A stretch of 64,000 bases of DNA from Chitinophaga arvensicola. GTDB lineage: Bacteria; Bacteroidota; Bacteroidia; Chitinophagales; Chitinophagaceae. The position numbers and the translations under genes were made by a program. The notes under the pieces are model-generated. The model worked only from the letters and a program-made list of their open reading frames with translations, did not search any database and was not told the origin of the DNA. The stretch lies in assembly GCF_900110835.1 (NCBI RefSeq), contig NZ_FOJG01000001.1, positions 3,317,499 through 3,381,498 of the forward strand, given 5' to 3'. How positions within the stretch are numbered: the first letter of the stretch is position 1; each line of letters starts with the position of its first letter. This document shows positions 55,442-64,000 of the stretch, one piece after another.

Positions 55442-58400
55442 TTAGAATCTCACATTTAAGCCGGCGGTATATACCCGCATGATAGGGTAGGTATTTTCAT
55501 CGCCCCGGCTTTCCGGATCCATTACTTTCACATCGGAGAAGGTGAACGGATTCTGCGCATTGAAATAAATACGCAGGTTGGTGAGTTTGATACGACTGAT
55601 CAGATCCGGGTTGAAATTGTAACCTATCTGGATATATTTCACCCTGGCATAGGCGCCGTTTACCTGCCAGAAATCGGAGGTGAGGCCATTGCTGCCCGGC
55701 GACGGGAGCAGGCGGGGGAAACGGGCCCCGGGATTTTCCGGTGTCCAGTAATCCTGGTGCCATTTCATGGGCGTACCACCTTCACCGGTTACGTTGAGGG
55801 GTAAGGCAATACGACCGGAATAAAATACCGGCACTTTTCCTGTGCCGGTAACCAGTGCTTCAAAATCAAAACTCTTATAGCGGAAAGAGAGGTTGGCAAA
55901 ATAAGTACTGTAAGGATCCTGGGCGCCCAGCATCACCCGGTCTTTGTCGTCGATGACACCGTCATTATTCTGATCGAGGTAATGAATGTCACCGGCTTTC
56001 TGGCCTTTGAATATCGCAACGCCTTTTTCCACATCGCCCTGTTGCAACAGCCCCTGTGTTTTGTAGCCATAGTATTGACCAAAAGAATAGCCTTCCTGGC
56101 GGATTGTAGACCCTTCTATCAATGGGTTCGGCGTAATTTTGAGCAGGGTAGATTTGTTATAGGAATAACCTGCGTTGATGCTGAAACTGAGCGAACGGGA
56201 TATTTTTCCATTATATCCTGCTTTTATTTCCCAGCCGTTATTTTTCATCTCACCAATGTTAATCGGCGTGCTTCCGATGGCGGAAGTAAGCGTGGGGGCA
56301 GGCTTCAGAATCAGGTTCGTGGTTTTTTTGTTGTACCAGTCGAACGTAATATCCAGTTTGTTTTTAAAGAAGCTCAGGTCTGTTCCCAGGTCCATGATGC
56401 CGATCGTTTCCCAGGTGATGTTCGGATTGGCAAAGGAAATTTCGGAGCCGCTGCCGGTGTTGATGGTAGACTGGTACTGATAAGGATCAATATTGTTGTT
56501 GCCCAGTTTTCCGTAGGAAGCGCGGAGTTTAAACTGATCCAGGAAGCGGATCTCTTTCAGGAGGTTTTCATTGTGTACGTTCCATCCCAGCGCGAGCGAG
56601 GGAAAGTTGCCCCATTTTTTACCGGGTGCAAACAGGGAGGAGCCATCTCTCCGGATACCTGCTTCTACCAGGTATTTATCGGCATAGCTGTAGTATAATT
56701 TACCAAAATAGGAAATTAATCCTTTCTCCGTCCAGGCGTCGGCGTTAGTAAGTTCTTTGGAATAGCCCGCAATGATGTTTACGCGGTGATTGTTGAATGT
56801 TTTATCGTAGTCGAGGTTACTACCTACATAATAGTAGCTGGACCGGGCAGAAGGGCCTGCAATTTTCACGACGTCGTAATCCCTGCCGGTTTTCTGGTTG
56901 GTAAAATAATCGAAGAATATATAGCTGTCCCTGTCTTTTTTATCTGCCCCGGAAGATACCCGGTAGCTGAACTGGCCTTTGAGGCTTAATCCTGGAATCA
57001 ATTCCCATTTTGGCCGAAGGTTAATCAGTACTTCATCCCGCAGCTTTTCCGTGATGCCGCCTTTTTCCAGGTTGGCAACTGGATTGGAGCTTTCGCTGAA
57101 ATTGCCATAATAGGTATAGCCGGGTCTTTCTGGTTTCTCAGGGAATTTGGCAGCCACATTGGGAGGCGCTTTATAGGCCCATCCGATGATATTGGAAGTG
57201 CCGTATCCCCAGGAATAAGGCTCCGTCTGACGGTCGCGGGAGGCAAAGAGATCCATGTATACCACGATGTTTTTACGAAGATCCACACTGGTATTGGCAC
57301 GAACGGAGCCACGTCCGAAGGAGGAATTTTGTATCATGCCTTCCTGTTGCAGGTAGTTGGCGCTCAGGAGAAACCGCGCGGTGCTGTTACCACCGGATAC
57401 CGTGAGGTTATGATTGGTGATATTGGCTGTTTTCCGGAATACCAGGTCGTTCCAGCTGGTATTCGGATATTTTACAGGATCGTCGCCCTTTTCGGTGGCG
57501 CTGATTGTTTCGGGTGTATAGATAGGATCGCCGCCGCTATTGCTTTGCGCTTCATTGATCATGCGCATATAAGTAGGGGCATCTACGAAATCGGGAATAT
57601 ATTTGGAAGATTGTACCCCGGCATATGCGTTATACTGTACGTCTACTTTGCCGGCCTTTCCGCGTTTGGTAGTGACCAGGATAACCCCGTTGCCGGCTCT
57701 GGCACCATAGATGGAGGCGGCAGCAGCATCTTTCAGCACGGTGATGCTTTCTATGGTGTTAGGATCCAGCTTATCCATATCAAAGGGAACTCCGTCTACC
57801 AGGATCAGTGGCTGCGATCCAAGGAAAGTACCTACGCCCCTGATTTTAATAGCCGCAGCATCACCGCCGGGAAGGCCGGAACCCTGTGATACGGCAATGC
57901 CGGTAACGCCGCCCTGCAGGGCCTGCGACAACTGCGTAATCGGTTTGTTATTCAGGTTGCTCAGGTTCACGGTACCCACGGAGCTGGCCAGGTGTTTTAC
58001 TTTCTGTTCAGAGAAACCGGTCACCACTACTTCGTTTAACCCGCTCACATTTTCTTCCAGCGATACAGTCAGGTTGCTTTGGCGGTTGTTGATATGGTAT
58101 TCGAAGGGCAGGAAACCGGTATAGGAAAACACCAGTGTTTGTCCGGGTTCTACCTTGATATCGAAGAAACCGTCATTGTCGGTGGCTACGCCCCGGGTGG
58201 TACCCTTGATCACTACACTTACTCCCGGCAGGGGAACAGGCGGTTCTTTGCGGTTGTACACTCTTCCACGTAGCCGCATGGTATCTGAAGGCGCCTGTAT
58301 ACCGGAAATGGAAGGTGCCACCGGATCTTTCGTGATCACAATCACCTGGTTGCTTTTCTCCACATAGTGCAGGTTCATTTGCCGGGTCATGTAGGCGACC

Positions 58401-58684
58401 AGGTCTTTGATGGTGGCGCTGTCGAATTTTACGGTGATCATTTTCCGGGCGTCTATTTCGTCGTTGTTGTAAAAGAAACGGTACCTGGAGTTGGATTCCA
58501 TGTATTCCACAAGTCGGCCCAGTGTGATATTGGAGAAATTGACCCGTAGTTTTTTCTGCGAATAACCGGTCGCGGAAACCTGTAGGAAAACCAGTATCAG
58601 AAAAGTAGTTAGCTTCATAACTTTAATCAATAGTTTGATTGGAATCATACCAATAAACCTACCTGTAAGTGCAGATAATTTCAT
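55442..58684 (-). CDS. SusC/RagA TonB-dependent transporter with N-terminal STN signalling domain
   Basis: A 1080-aa receptor. Signal peptide, then an STN domain (LRVNFSNITLGRLVEYMESNSRYRFFYNNDEI...SATIKDLVAYMTRQMNLHYVEKSNQVIVIT, about 45-115), CarboxypepD_reg (VYNRKEPPVPLPGVSVVIKGTTRGVATDNDGFFDI), plug with LSQALQGGVTGIAVSQGSGLPGG, IRGVGTFLGSQPLILVDGVPFD and ASIYGARAGNGVILVTTKRGK, barrel ending NVRF. The STN domain should relay substrate binding to the FecR anti-sigma gene upstream. It imports the oligosaccharide released by the GH18 enzyme. Confidence 0.96.
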   Translation of the reverse strand: MKLSALTGRFIGMIPIKLLIKVMKLTTFLILVFLQVSATGYSQKKLRVNFSNITLGRLVEYMESNSRYRFFYNNDEIDARKMITVKFDSATIKDLVAYMTRQMNLHYVEKSNQVIVITKDPVAPSISGIQAPSDTMRLRGRVYNRKEPPVPLPGVSVVIKGTTRGVATDNDGFFDIKVEPGQTLVFSYTGFLPFEYHINNRQSNLTVSLEENVSGLNEVVVTGFSEQKVKHLASSVGTVNLSNLNNKPITQLSQALQGGVTGIAVSQGSGLPGGDAAAIKIRGVGTFLGSQPLILVDGVPFDMDKLDPNTIESITVLKDAAAASIYGARAGNGVILVTTKRGKAGKVDVQYNAYAGVQSSKYIPDFVDAPTYMRMINEAQSNSGGDPIYTPETISATEKGDDPVKYPNTSWNDLVFRKTANITNHNLTVSGGNSTARFLLSANYLQQEGMIQNSSFGRGSVRANTSVDLRKNIVVYMDLFASRDRQTEPYSWGYGTSNIIGWAYKAPPNVAAKFPEKPERPGYTYYGNFSESSNPVANLEKGGITEKLRDEVLINLRPKWELIPGLSLKGQFSYRVSSGADKKDRDSYIFFDYFTNQKTGRDYDVVKIAGPSARSSYYYVGSNLDYDKTFNNHRVNIIAGYSKELTNADAWTEKGLISYFGKLYYSYADKYLVEAGIRRDGSSLFAPGKKWGNFPSLALGWNVHNENLLKEIRFLDQFKLRASYGKLGNNNIDPYQYQSTINTGSGSEISFANPNITWETIGIMDLGTDLSFFKNKLDITFDWYNKKTTNLILKPAPTLTSAIGSTPINIGEMKNNGWEIKAGYNGKISRSLSFSINAGYSYNKSTLLKITPNPLIEGSTIRQEGYSFGQYYGYKTQGLLQQGDVEKGVAIFKGQKAGDIHYLDQNNDGVIDDKDRVMLGAQDPYSTYFANLSFRYKSFDFEALVTGTGKVPVFYSGRIALPLNVTGEGGTPMKWHQDYWTPENPGARFPRLLPSPGSNGLTSDFWQVNGAYARVKYIQIGYNFNPDLISRIKLTNLRIYFNAQNPFTFSDVKVMDPESRGDENTYPIMRVYTAGLNVRF

Positions 58685-58901
58685 AATTTAGTTGTGTTGA
58701 GTTCAGACAATAGGAAATCCTGAAACCTCTTTTTGTTAAAGATTTCCCTTTACTTGACGAAACGGGGAATGTGGCTGCATTTCCCGTTTTTTCTTTTTAC
58801 CGGAGGAGGGTGCTAGCTAAAGTCCCGCCACAGACGGTGGCCATAGCGTGTTGATTGATTCATAGCATGACGAATAAATTCTGTGAATAGATTATTGGTT
58901 G
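58685..58901 (-). other. Intergenic region FecR-SusC
   Basis: Holds the plus-oriented hairpin 58760-58798 and, on the minus strand, the small stem GCCAC-cgtct-GTGGC near 58832-58846. No -7 element is clear; an ECF-type promoter is likely. Confidence 0.4.
58760..58798 (+). terminator. Plus-strand terminator in the FecR-SusC gap
   Basis: AAACGGGGAATG, loop TGGCTG, CATTTCCCGTTT (12 bp, one G-U) followed by TTTTCTTTTT. All surrounding genes lie on the minus strand, so it would stop antisense transcription leaving susC, or function only as a leader stem on the minus strand. Confidence 0.6.
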
Positions 58902-59963
58902 TTAATAGATAATAATTTGACCGGCTACTGTTTTATAATTGAAATGTTTCGTGGCTTGCAGGATATTTAATAGTTCTGTAACAGATTCATCTTTTACTTT
59001 CCCGGAGAAGCTGGCCATTTTGATGGCATCATCCTGGAATATTATTTTTACATTGTACGCCCGTTCTATTTGTGCGGCCAGTTGTTCAAATGTTTCTTCT
59101 CTGAAAATCAGTTTGTATTCCAGCCAGGCAGTTTCCTGCACCTGTTGATCCACCGGATCTTTTACCAGCGGGCCTATCCTGATGTCGGGCTTTGTGTGGG
59201 TGGCTGCAGTTGCCGTTGCCGGCGTGCCGGACCGGGTAGTCGTTACCGTAGTCAGCTGGTTATCCACTTCCACTTTTTCGCCTGGTTTTAATAATATTTT
59301 ATTGTCTTTTTGCCGGTGGATAGTTACTTCCACCGCACCACTGATGAGGGCTGTTTCGGTTTTGGATTCATTGGGATACGCTCTCAGGTTAAATACAGTG
59401 CCAAGCACTTTTACATCTACCGTAGCAGTATGAATAATAAAAGGACGATCCGCATTTTTGGCTACCTGGAAATAGCCTTCTCCTGTCAGCTTCACTTGCC
59501 GGTTACTATTCATAAAATCAGTAGGGTAGGCCAGTTCGCTGCCTGCATTCAAGGTCACGGTGGTGCCATCGGGCAGCACTACATTGCTGCGGGTGCCCGG
59601 CTTTGCCTGTACAATGCTCCAGTTAACCCGTTGCTGCGACTGGAAAAAATAAAGGGAGCCGGCTACTATCAGCCCCAGGAATATAGCTGCCGCCCAATAC
59701 CATCGCTGATGGAGTTTTCGTACTGGCGTTGGAGGTATTTCTGCCGGTTGTTGCTGGTGGAGTATATGCTGGAGCATCTGTTCTTTCCGGTCAGCAGGAA
59801 TAGCGCCGCTGGTGGATACTGTGGCCTGTTGCATGGCCAGCACTTTAGCCGCCAGCTCCGGGTCGGCTGCCAGCAGGCGATCCAGTTCTTCTGTTTCCAT
59901 CCTGTCCAGTTCTCCCGATATTTTCCTGGCGATCAGCTTCCATACCCTTGAATTTGCTTCCAA
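58902..59963 (-). CDS. FecR-family anti-sigma factor
   Basis: A 353-aa protein: cytoplasmic N-terminal sigma-binding part (LIARKISGELDRMETEELDRLLAADPEL), one transmembrane helix about 90-110 (WAAAIFLGLIVAGSLYFF), FecR domain (TRSNVVLPDGTTVTLNAGSELAYPTDFMNSNRQVKLTGEGYFQVAKNADRPFIIHT) and a C-terminal DUF4974/STN-like unit (REETFEQLAAQIERAYNVKIIFQDDAIKMASFSGKVKDESVTELLNIL). It holds its sigma factor until the STN of SusC signals. It lies between the sigma and susC genes. Confidence 0.95.
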   Translation of the reverse strand: MEANSRVWKLIARKISGELDRMETEELDRLLAADPELAAKVLAMQQATVSTSGAIPADRKEQMLQHILHQQQPAEIPPTPVRKLHQRWYWAAAIFLGLIVAGSLYFFQSQQRVNWSIVQAKPGTRSNVVLPDGTTVTLNAGSELAYPTDFMNSNRQVKLTGEGYFQVAKNADRPFIIHTATVDVKVLGTVFNLRAYPNESKTETALISGAVEVTIHRQKDNKILLKPGEKVEVDNQLTTVTTTRSGTPATATAATHTKPDIRIGPLVKDPVDQQVQETAWLEYKLIFREETFEQLAAQIERAYNVKIIFQDDAIKMASFSGKVKDESVTELLNILQATKHFNYKTVAGQIIIY

Positions 59964-60050
59964 TTGTTACAGTTTATGAATGAGCGTTGTATATAAGACA
60001 ACCCGGAAAGGGAAATCCTACTAAAGGGAATAAAAAAAATTGGAGCGTAG

Positions 60051-60605
60051 TTAGAGGTCTATATACTGACCGATTTTTATCTGCTGGCTGATTTTCTTCA
60101 GGGCAATACCCATTTGTACGTTGACGGTGTTGATGGACAACTGCAGAATATCCGCTGCTTCCTGGTATTTCAGGCCATCTTCTTTTACCAGTTTAAAGAT
60201 CATCCGGCAGGCTGGCGGCAGGTTGTTGATCACGCGCGCGATGGCTTCCAGGTTTTCTTTGCTGATCAGTTGTTTATCGGGAGATATAACGGTGAGTTCC
60301 TGTGGAGTATCGATCTCTTCAATCGTGGCGGCAGATGCCAGCGGGTTTCTTTTTTTGAGATAATTTAAAGCGGTATTTCTAACGGCAGAATAGAGGTAGG
60401 TATTGATATTTTTTACTGCGCCGAGGTTTTCCCGGCGTTGCCATATATTGAAGAACACATCTGATACTACTTCTTCTGCTTCCTGAGGAACCTGTAAAAT
60501 AGTATTGGCAAATCTGAACAGCCGGTCACTATACAGGTGAAAGAACTGGCGGAATGCCTGCTCATCACTATTCACTATTCGCGGAATCAACAGAGATACA
60601 TCCAA
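60051..60605 (-). CDS. ECF sigma factor of the polysaccharide-utilization locus
   Basis: A 184-aa FecI-like sigma factor of the Bacteroidota type. Region 2: FRQFFHLYSDRLFRFANTILQVPQEAEEVVSDVFFNIWQRRENL and NINTYLYSAVRNTALNYLKKR; region 4: RMIFKLVKEDGLKYQEAADILQLSINTVNVQMGIALKKI. It begins the unit sigma-FecR-SusC-SusD-GH18 on the minus strand and should drive the susC promoter when FecR releases it. Confidence 0.95.
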   Translation of the reverse strand: MDVSLLIPRIVNSDEQAFRQFFHLYSDRLFRFANTILQVPQEAEEVVSDVFFNIWQRRENLGAVKNINTYLYSAVRNTALNYLKKRNPLASAATIEEIDTPQELTVISPDKQLISKENLEAIARVINNLPPACRMIFKLVKEDGLKYQEAADILQLSINTVNVQMGIALKKISQQIKIGQYIDL

Positions 60606-60702
60606 TATCTGGCCGGTTTAATGGCTAAAGCTAACGATTGGTGAGAACTTAAACTAACGGGATATTAGCTGATTTAAATGTTTTTTTAACAACACGCCGG
60701 TA

Positions 60703-60737
60703 CCCGGAGAGTGTGTATTCAGTACACATTCTCCGGG
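60703..60737 (-). terminator. Hairpin after the second SusD gene
   Basis: CCCGGAGAGTGTGTA and TACACATTCTCCGGG pair over 15 bp with one G-U around TTCAG, 15 bases past the SusD stop on the minus strand. No T-run follows in that direction. Confidence 0.55.
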
Positions 60738-60752
60738 CATTGCAGCGTTGGC

Positions 60753-62540
60753 TTACCACTTCGGATTCTGTGTCAATGCTTTGTTCAGCAATATTTCCTG
60801 CGTGGGCAGCGGGAATAAATAATCCCGGTTTTCATTAAACGACTTTTTAATAGCCGGTAATACGGTAATCAAACCTCCGTTGGCACCGTTTTCCAACTGA
60901 ATATCCACACCCAGTTCCAAGTATTGCGCAGCAGGAATAGCAGGTCTGGTACCCGTGAAGATGACCACATCCGTCTGGCCGTCATGATCCAGGTCGTAAG
61001 CACCTGGTCCTTTAAAATGCATGCCTTTGAATTGATTGGTCAGCAGGTGTCCTTCTTTCCAGCGCATCAGGTCATTCCATCTCAATCCTTCCATTACCAG
61101 TTCTACACGCCGTTCTCTTCTGATCTCCAGGAGCACGCCTTTGTTCTGGTCACTCACATGGGTATACGCAGTAGCCAGGAAAGGATCTATATGGCTGTTG
61201 GCATCCGCCATACTCAGCGATGGCATGTTCACCCTTGCCCTTAATCGGTTGATGGAAATATCCAGATCTGCCTGTGTAAGCGTACCGAGTTCGGCTTTGG
61301 CTTCTGCATAGTTCAGGAATGCTTCGGCCAACCGGAATACCGGTAAAGGATTGGCGTTACCATTTAATTTATCCTGTGTTTCGTCGGTAACGAATTTTGT
61401 TAACTGATAACCGGAACTGGTGCTGGTAAAAGACGGTGCTGAGGTAACAGCGGCCCCGATCCGTTTATAGCCCGGTGTTCTGATGGTTTGTGCCAGCCTG
61501 GGATCCCTGTTCTGCGTTTCCGTGAAAAAGGAAAGGGTATCGTAGCCTGGTGTATCGGTTAACCTGCTTCCATCTTTCATGAGATAAGAATTGACAAGAT
61601 TCTTTTCCAGTCCCGGTTTACCAAAGGAAGGGGAGATGGTATAATAGTTAACGCTGTAATAGATATTCGCCTGCGCCAGGAAACTACGTGCCAGGATGTA
61701 TTCACTATTATTTTTTGATGCGGTGGTAAATAGCTCCTGGTAGGCGGTTTGAGGGCCGCTACCGGTGTACAGGTTATACTGACCGCTGCTGATCAGTTGT
61801 GCCGCCGCAGTGGCTGCCTGTGTGAGCAGATCGGTACTTCCCGGCAGTGAAAACTCTGTATGGTATTTCCGGAAGGTCCCTTCAAAAAGACAGATCCTGG
61901 ATTTCAGCGCAAGCGCCGTCCATTTATTTACCTTATTTACGCTCGCTTTGGTGGAGTCCAGGTTATTGATGGCGTAGTTGATATCCTGCAAAACAGAGTC
62001 GATGATCATGACCCTTGAATCCCTGGGTTTTAATAATGCTTTATCATCATCTGCAGCTATTACATTGGAATACCAGGGCACATCTCCGAAGCGGGTGACC
62101 ATAGAGAAGTAAAAGAAGGCGCGGAAAAACCGGGCGGTTCCTTCATACTTATTGATGATAGCCGGGTTCACGCTACCCGTTCTGCAATTATTGATAAAGT
62201 AATTGATGTTTCTCAGTGCGCTCCAATCCCATCCCCCGCCTGATACAGGAATGGTCCGGTTGCCGGTAAGCTCACTGGGCAGGCTGTTCAGGATGATGTT
62301 GTCTGAGTTCTCACCGGTTAAGCCATAGAAAGGAAGTGTAGGTGTTTGATCGTTGCCGGAAGGACCAGGTATCACCACATCATAAAAAGAATTCGTGTAA
62401 AGGTCCAGCTGATTCTCCGAATTAAAAGCGTTATTGGGAGATATCTGTGAAAGCGGATCTCTGTCAAGAAATTTTGAGCAGGAAGCAAGTGTTAATGAAA
62501 CCAGTATCGCTGCTGATATTTTTTTTATATCCCGTTGCAT
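60753..62540 (-). CDS. SusD/RagB-family lipoprotein (second pair)
   Basis: A 595-aa SusD homologue with lipobox LASC (Cys21). Signatures: FLDRDPLSQISPNNAFNSENQLDLYTNSFYDVV, RFFRAFFYFSMVTRFGDVPWYSNVI (RAfxYf..v..fGdvP), RLAEAFLNYAEAKAELG and the C-terminal RRERRVELVMEGLRWNDLMRWKEG, ending in QNPKW. It pairs with the SusC gene 20 bases upstream. No enzyme gene follows before the terminator. Confidence 0.95.
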   Translation of the reverse strand: MQRDIKKISAAILVSLTLASCSKFLDRDPLSQISPNNAFNSENQLDLYTNSFYDVVIPGPSGNDQTPTLPFYGLTGENSDNIILNSLPSELTGNRTIPVSGGGWDWSALRNINYFINNCRTGSVNPAIINKYEGTARFFRAFFYFSMVTRFGDVPWYSNVIAADDDKALLKPRDSRVMIIDSVLQDINYAINNLDSTKASVNKVNKWTALALKSRICLFEGTFRKYHTEFSLPGSTDLLTQAATAAAQLISSGQYNLYTGSGPQTAYQELFTTASKNNSEYILARSFLAQANIYYSVNYYTISPSFGKPGLEKNLVNSYLMKDGSRLTDTPGYDTLSFFTETQNRDPRLAQTIRTPGYKRIGAAVTSAPSFTSTSSGYQLTKFVTDETQDKLNGNANPLPVFRLAEAFLNYAEAKAELGTLTQADLDISINRLRARVNMPSLSMADANSHIDPFLATAYTHVSDQNKGVLLEIRRERRVELVMEGLRWNDLMRWKEGHLLTNQFKGMHFKGPGAYDLDHDGQTDVVIFTGTRPAIPAAQYLELGVDIQLENGANGGLITVLPAIKKSFNENRDYLFPLPTQEILLNKALTQNPKW

Positions 62541-62560
62541 AGTTGATGTCCGTTGTAAGA

Positions 62561-64000
62561 TTAGAAAGTTACGTTTACGCCCATGGTATAGTTCTTCATG
62601 TAGGGATACGACCTGGCGCCATTGTCGGTAGCATTGGCCGCAGAAGAATTGGCATTGTAGGCGCCGCTGCCTCTGTCCACATCATAGGGCCCTACAGATT
62701 CCGGATCTATGTATTTAGACCTGAACTTCGTAAAGGTGAGCAGGTTTTGTCCGGAGAAGTAGATATATACATTCTGCACATAGTTACGGAAGCGGCCCAG
62801 GGTAGCAGGAGTAACGGTATAACCAAGGGTCATTGTTTTCAGTCGCAGGTAACCGATGTTTTGCAGATAGCGGTCGTTGGGCGTATTCAATGCACCGCCG
62901 GAATACACTTCATAACCTCTCACGATAGGGAAATAAGCATCCGGATTTTCCGGTGTCCATACGTCTTTTCCAAAGTCTTTAGGAATGAAGGAAGTATACG
63001 GTCTTCCATACACGCCCCAGAAAAGGCCTGCTTCTACTGTTGGGTACCAGTCTTGTTTCAACACGCCCTGGAAGAATAAGGACAGGTCAAAATTGTTCCA
63101 GTTCACGCGGGTGTTAAAGCCGTAAGAGTAGCGGGGTAAGGAGTTACCGATCACTTTCAGATCGCCATGATCCGATACGGTATTACTACCGTTATTGATA
63201 GTTTTATCTCCGTTGAGGTCTTTGAATTTCACGTCGCCGCCTTTTAGTTTGCTCCATTCTCCGGGCGATTCTACCCGCTGCGACTGATCGATCTGGTCCT
63301 GGTTGATAGGCCATGCCGCAGCTTCTGCATCATTCCTGAATAAGCCATCTGTGGAGTAGCCCCAGATTTCTCCTATCCGCTGGCCTACATAGTAGTTATT
63401 TAATAATTGTTTGGGGTTATCAAATTTGGTGATCTTCGCCGTATAGTCGCTGATGTTACCTCCAACGGATACGGTCATATTTTTACCACCTACGAGGTAG
63501 TGATTACTCCAGTTGAAAGAGAATTCAAAGCCGTCGGTTTGCAGGTTACCGGCATTTTGTTTGGGTGAGCCGGCCCCGAATACGCCGGGAAGGGTTTTAC
63601 CATTGATCAGCATGTCTGTGGTGAGGCGGCGGTAACGGTCGAAACTGAGTTGCAGGTTTTTAAATACGGTTACATCAATACCCACGTTTAAAGACTTGGT
63701 TTTTTCCCAGGTAAAATTGGGGGTAATAGGATTGGGCGCATTGATATATTTCACCTGTCCGTTGCTGTTCACCCAATTGCTGGTACCATTGTTCATGACG
63801 GGGATATAAGGGTAGAAATCGGCCGAACTGCTGCCCACGTCCTGGTTACCCAGCAAGCCATAGGAGGCTCTTAATTTCAGGTCGCTGACCTGTTTTTTGA
63901 GCGGTGCAAAGAAGTGCTCGCTGCTGATGCGCCATCCGCCGGATACAGAAGGGAATAATCCGAAACGGCTGCTCCGGGGAAACCTGGTGGTACCATCATA
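62561..64000 (-). CDS. SusC/RagA TonB-dependent transporter, C-terminal part (partial)
   Basis: The frame is open to the right edge (it reads YDGTTRFPRSSRFGLFPSVSGGW at 64000 and onward), so plug and signal peptide lie outside. Visible are the second half of the barrel: LRASYGLLGNQDVGSSSADFYPY, NPNPITPNFTWEKTKSLNVGID, LNGDKTINN-type calcium-like loop FKDLNGDKTINNGSNTVSDHGDLKVIG, and the C-terminus YMKNYTMGVNVTF with terminal Phe. It forms a SusCD pair with the next gene. Confidence 0.95.
   Translation of the reverse strand, partial: YDGTTRFPRSSRFGLFPSVSGGWRISSEHFFAPLKKQVSDLKLRASYGLLGNQDVGSSSADFYPYIPVMNNGTSNWVNSNGQVKYINAPNPITPNFTWEKTKSLNVGIDVTVFKNLQLSFDRYRRLTTDMLINGKTLPGVFGAGSPKQNAGNLQTDGFEFSFNWSNHYLVGGKNMTVSVGGNISDYTAKITKFDNPKQLLNNYYVGQRIGEIWGYSTDGLFRNDAEAAAWPINQDQIDQSQRVESPGEWSKLKGGDVKFKDLNGDKTINNGSNTVSDHGDLKVIGNSLPRYSYGFNTRVNWNNFDLSLFFQGVLKQDWYPTVEAGLFWGVYGRPYTSFIPKDFGKDVWTPENPDAYFPIVRGYEVYSGGALNTPNDRYLQNIGYLRLKTMTLGYTVTPATLGRFRNYVQNVYIYFSGQNLLTFTKFRSKYIDPESVGPYDVDRGSGAYNANSSAANATDNGARSYPYMKNYTMGVNVTF

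Noticed and set aside
1..64000. CRISPR array, insertion sequence, integrase or prophage
   Set aside because: No regularly spaced repeats, transposase or integrase motifs, or phage structural genes were seen on either strand.

Overview
The window is chromosomal DNA from a Bacteroidota, most likely a Chitinophaga-like member of the Chitinophagaceae. The evidence is two SusC/SusD pairs, several TonB-dependent receptors with CarboxypepD_reg plugs, ECF sigma/FecR pairs, SusD and DUF4374-type lipoproteins, start regions without strong Shine-Dalgarno sequences, and many copies of the Bacteroidota -7 promoter element TAnnTTTG. Nothing was searched against a database; all family names come from reading motifs.

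Layout. 1-5.0 kb: end of an epoxide-hydrolase-like gene whose catalytic His position reads Arg, two GNAT acetyltransferases, a solitary short Type III-like Mod methyltransferase, and a DGPF/YciI protein followed by an ECF42-like sigma factor. 5.0-12.5 kb: Ada, an MFS exporter and a Tat-targeted threonine-aldolase-like enzyme on the minus strand; an HxlR regulator divergent from a membrane protein with a perfect 20-bp palindrome between them; a two-gene unit with an AbiEii-like nucleotidyltransferase. 12.5-25.3 kb: two secreted serine hydrolases, an ECF sigma with membrane partner, an SDR enzyme, an AT-rich pair of small orphan genes, dihydrolipoyl dehydrogenase behind a 48-bp palindrome, a GH29 fucosidase with AraC regulator, and a LuxR/PAS regulator facing a membrane-anchored P-loop ATPase. 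25.4-35.4 kb: siderophore-type receptor with a ThuA-like partner, a TolC/adaptor/RND efflux operon and an acyltransferase. 36-39.5 kb: ankyrin protein, YqgE/AlgH, and an ArsR-SRPBCC-DoxX-DUF1801 operon with two dyad operators around its promoter.

39.6-42 kb holds the most unusual locus. A 459-aa protein of unknown function is followed three bases after its stop codon by a perfect 72-nt tRNA cloverleaf (7/4/5/5 base pairs, all core tertiary positions present) whose anticodon loop CACTCTT lacks U33 and a purine at 37. A 113-aa orphan protein follows 37 bases later. This looks like a compact RNA-protein cassette in which the tRNA fold is kept but decoding is not.

42-64 kb is outer-membrane nutrient uptake: an ECF sigma divergent from a degenerate FecR-like protein, a TonB receptor and a DUF4374 lipoprotein (XusAB-like siderophore capture); a second TonB receptor; a TlpA-like thioredoxin lipoprotein or periplasmic protein and a secreted protein; then a polysaccharide-utilization locus on the minus strand (SusC, SusD, ECF sigma, FecR, STN-bearing SusC, SusD, GH18 endoglycosidase), with the first SusC running off the window edge.
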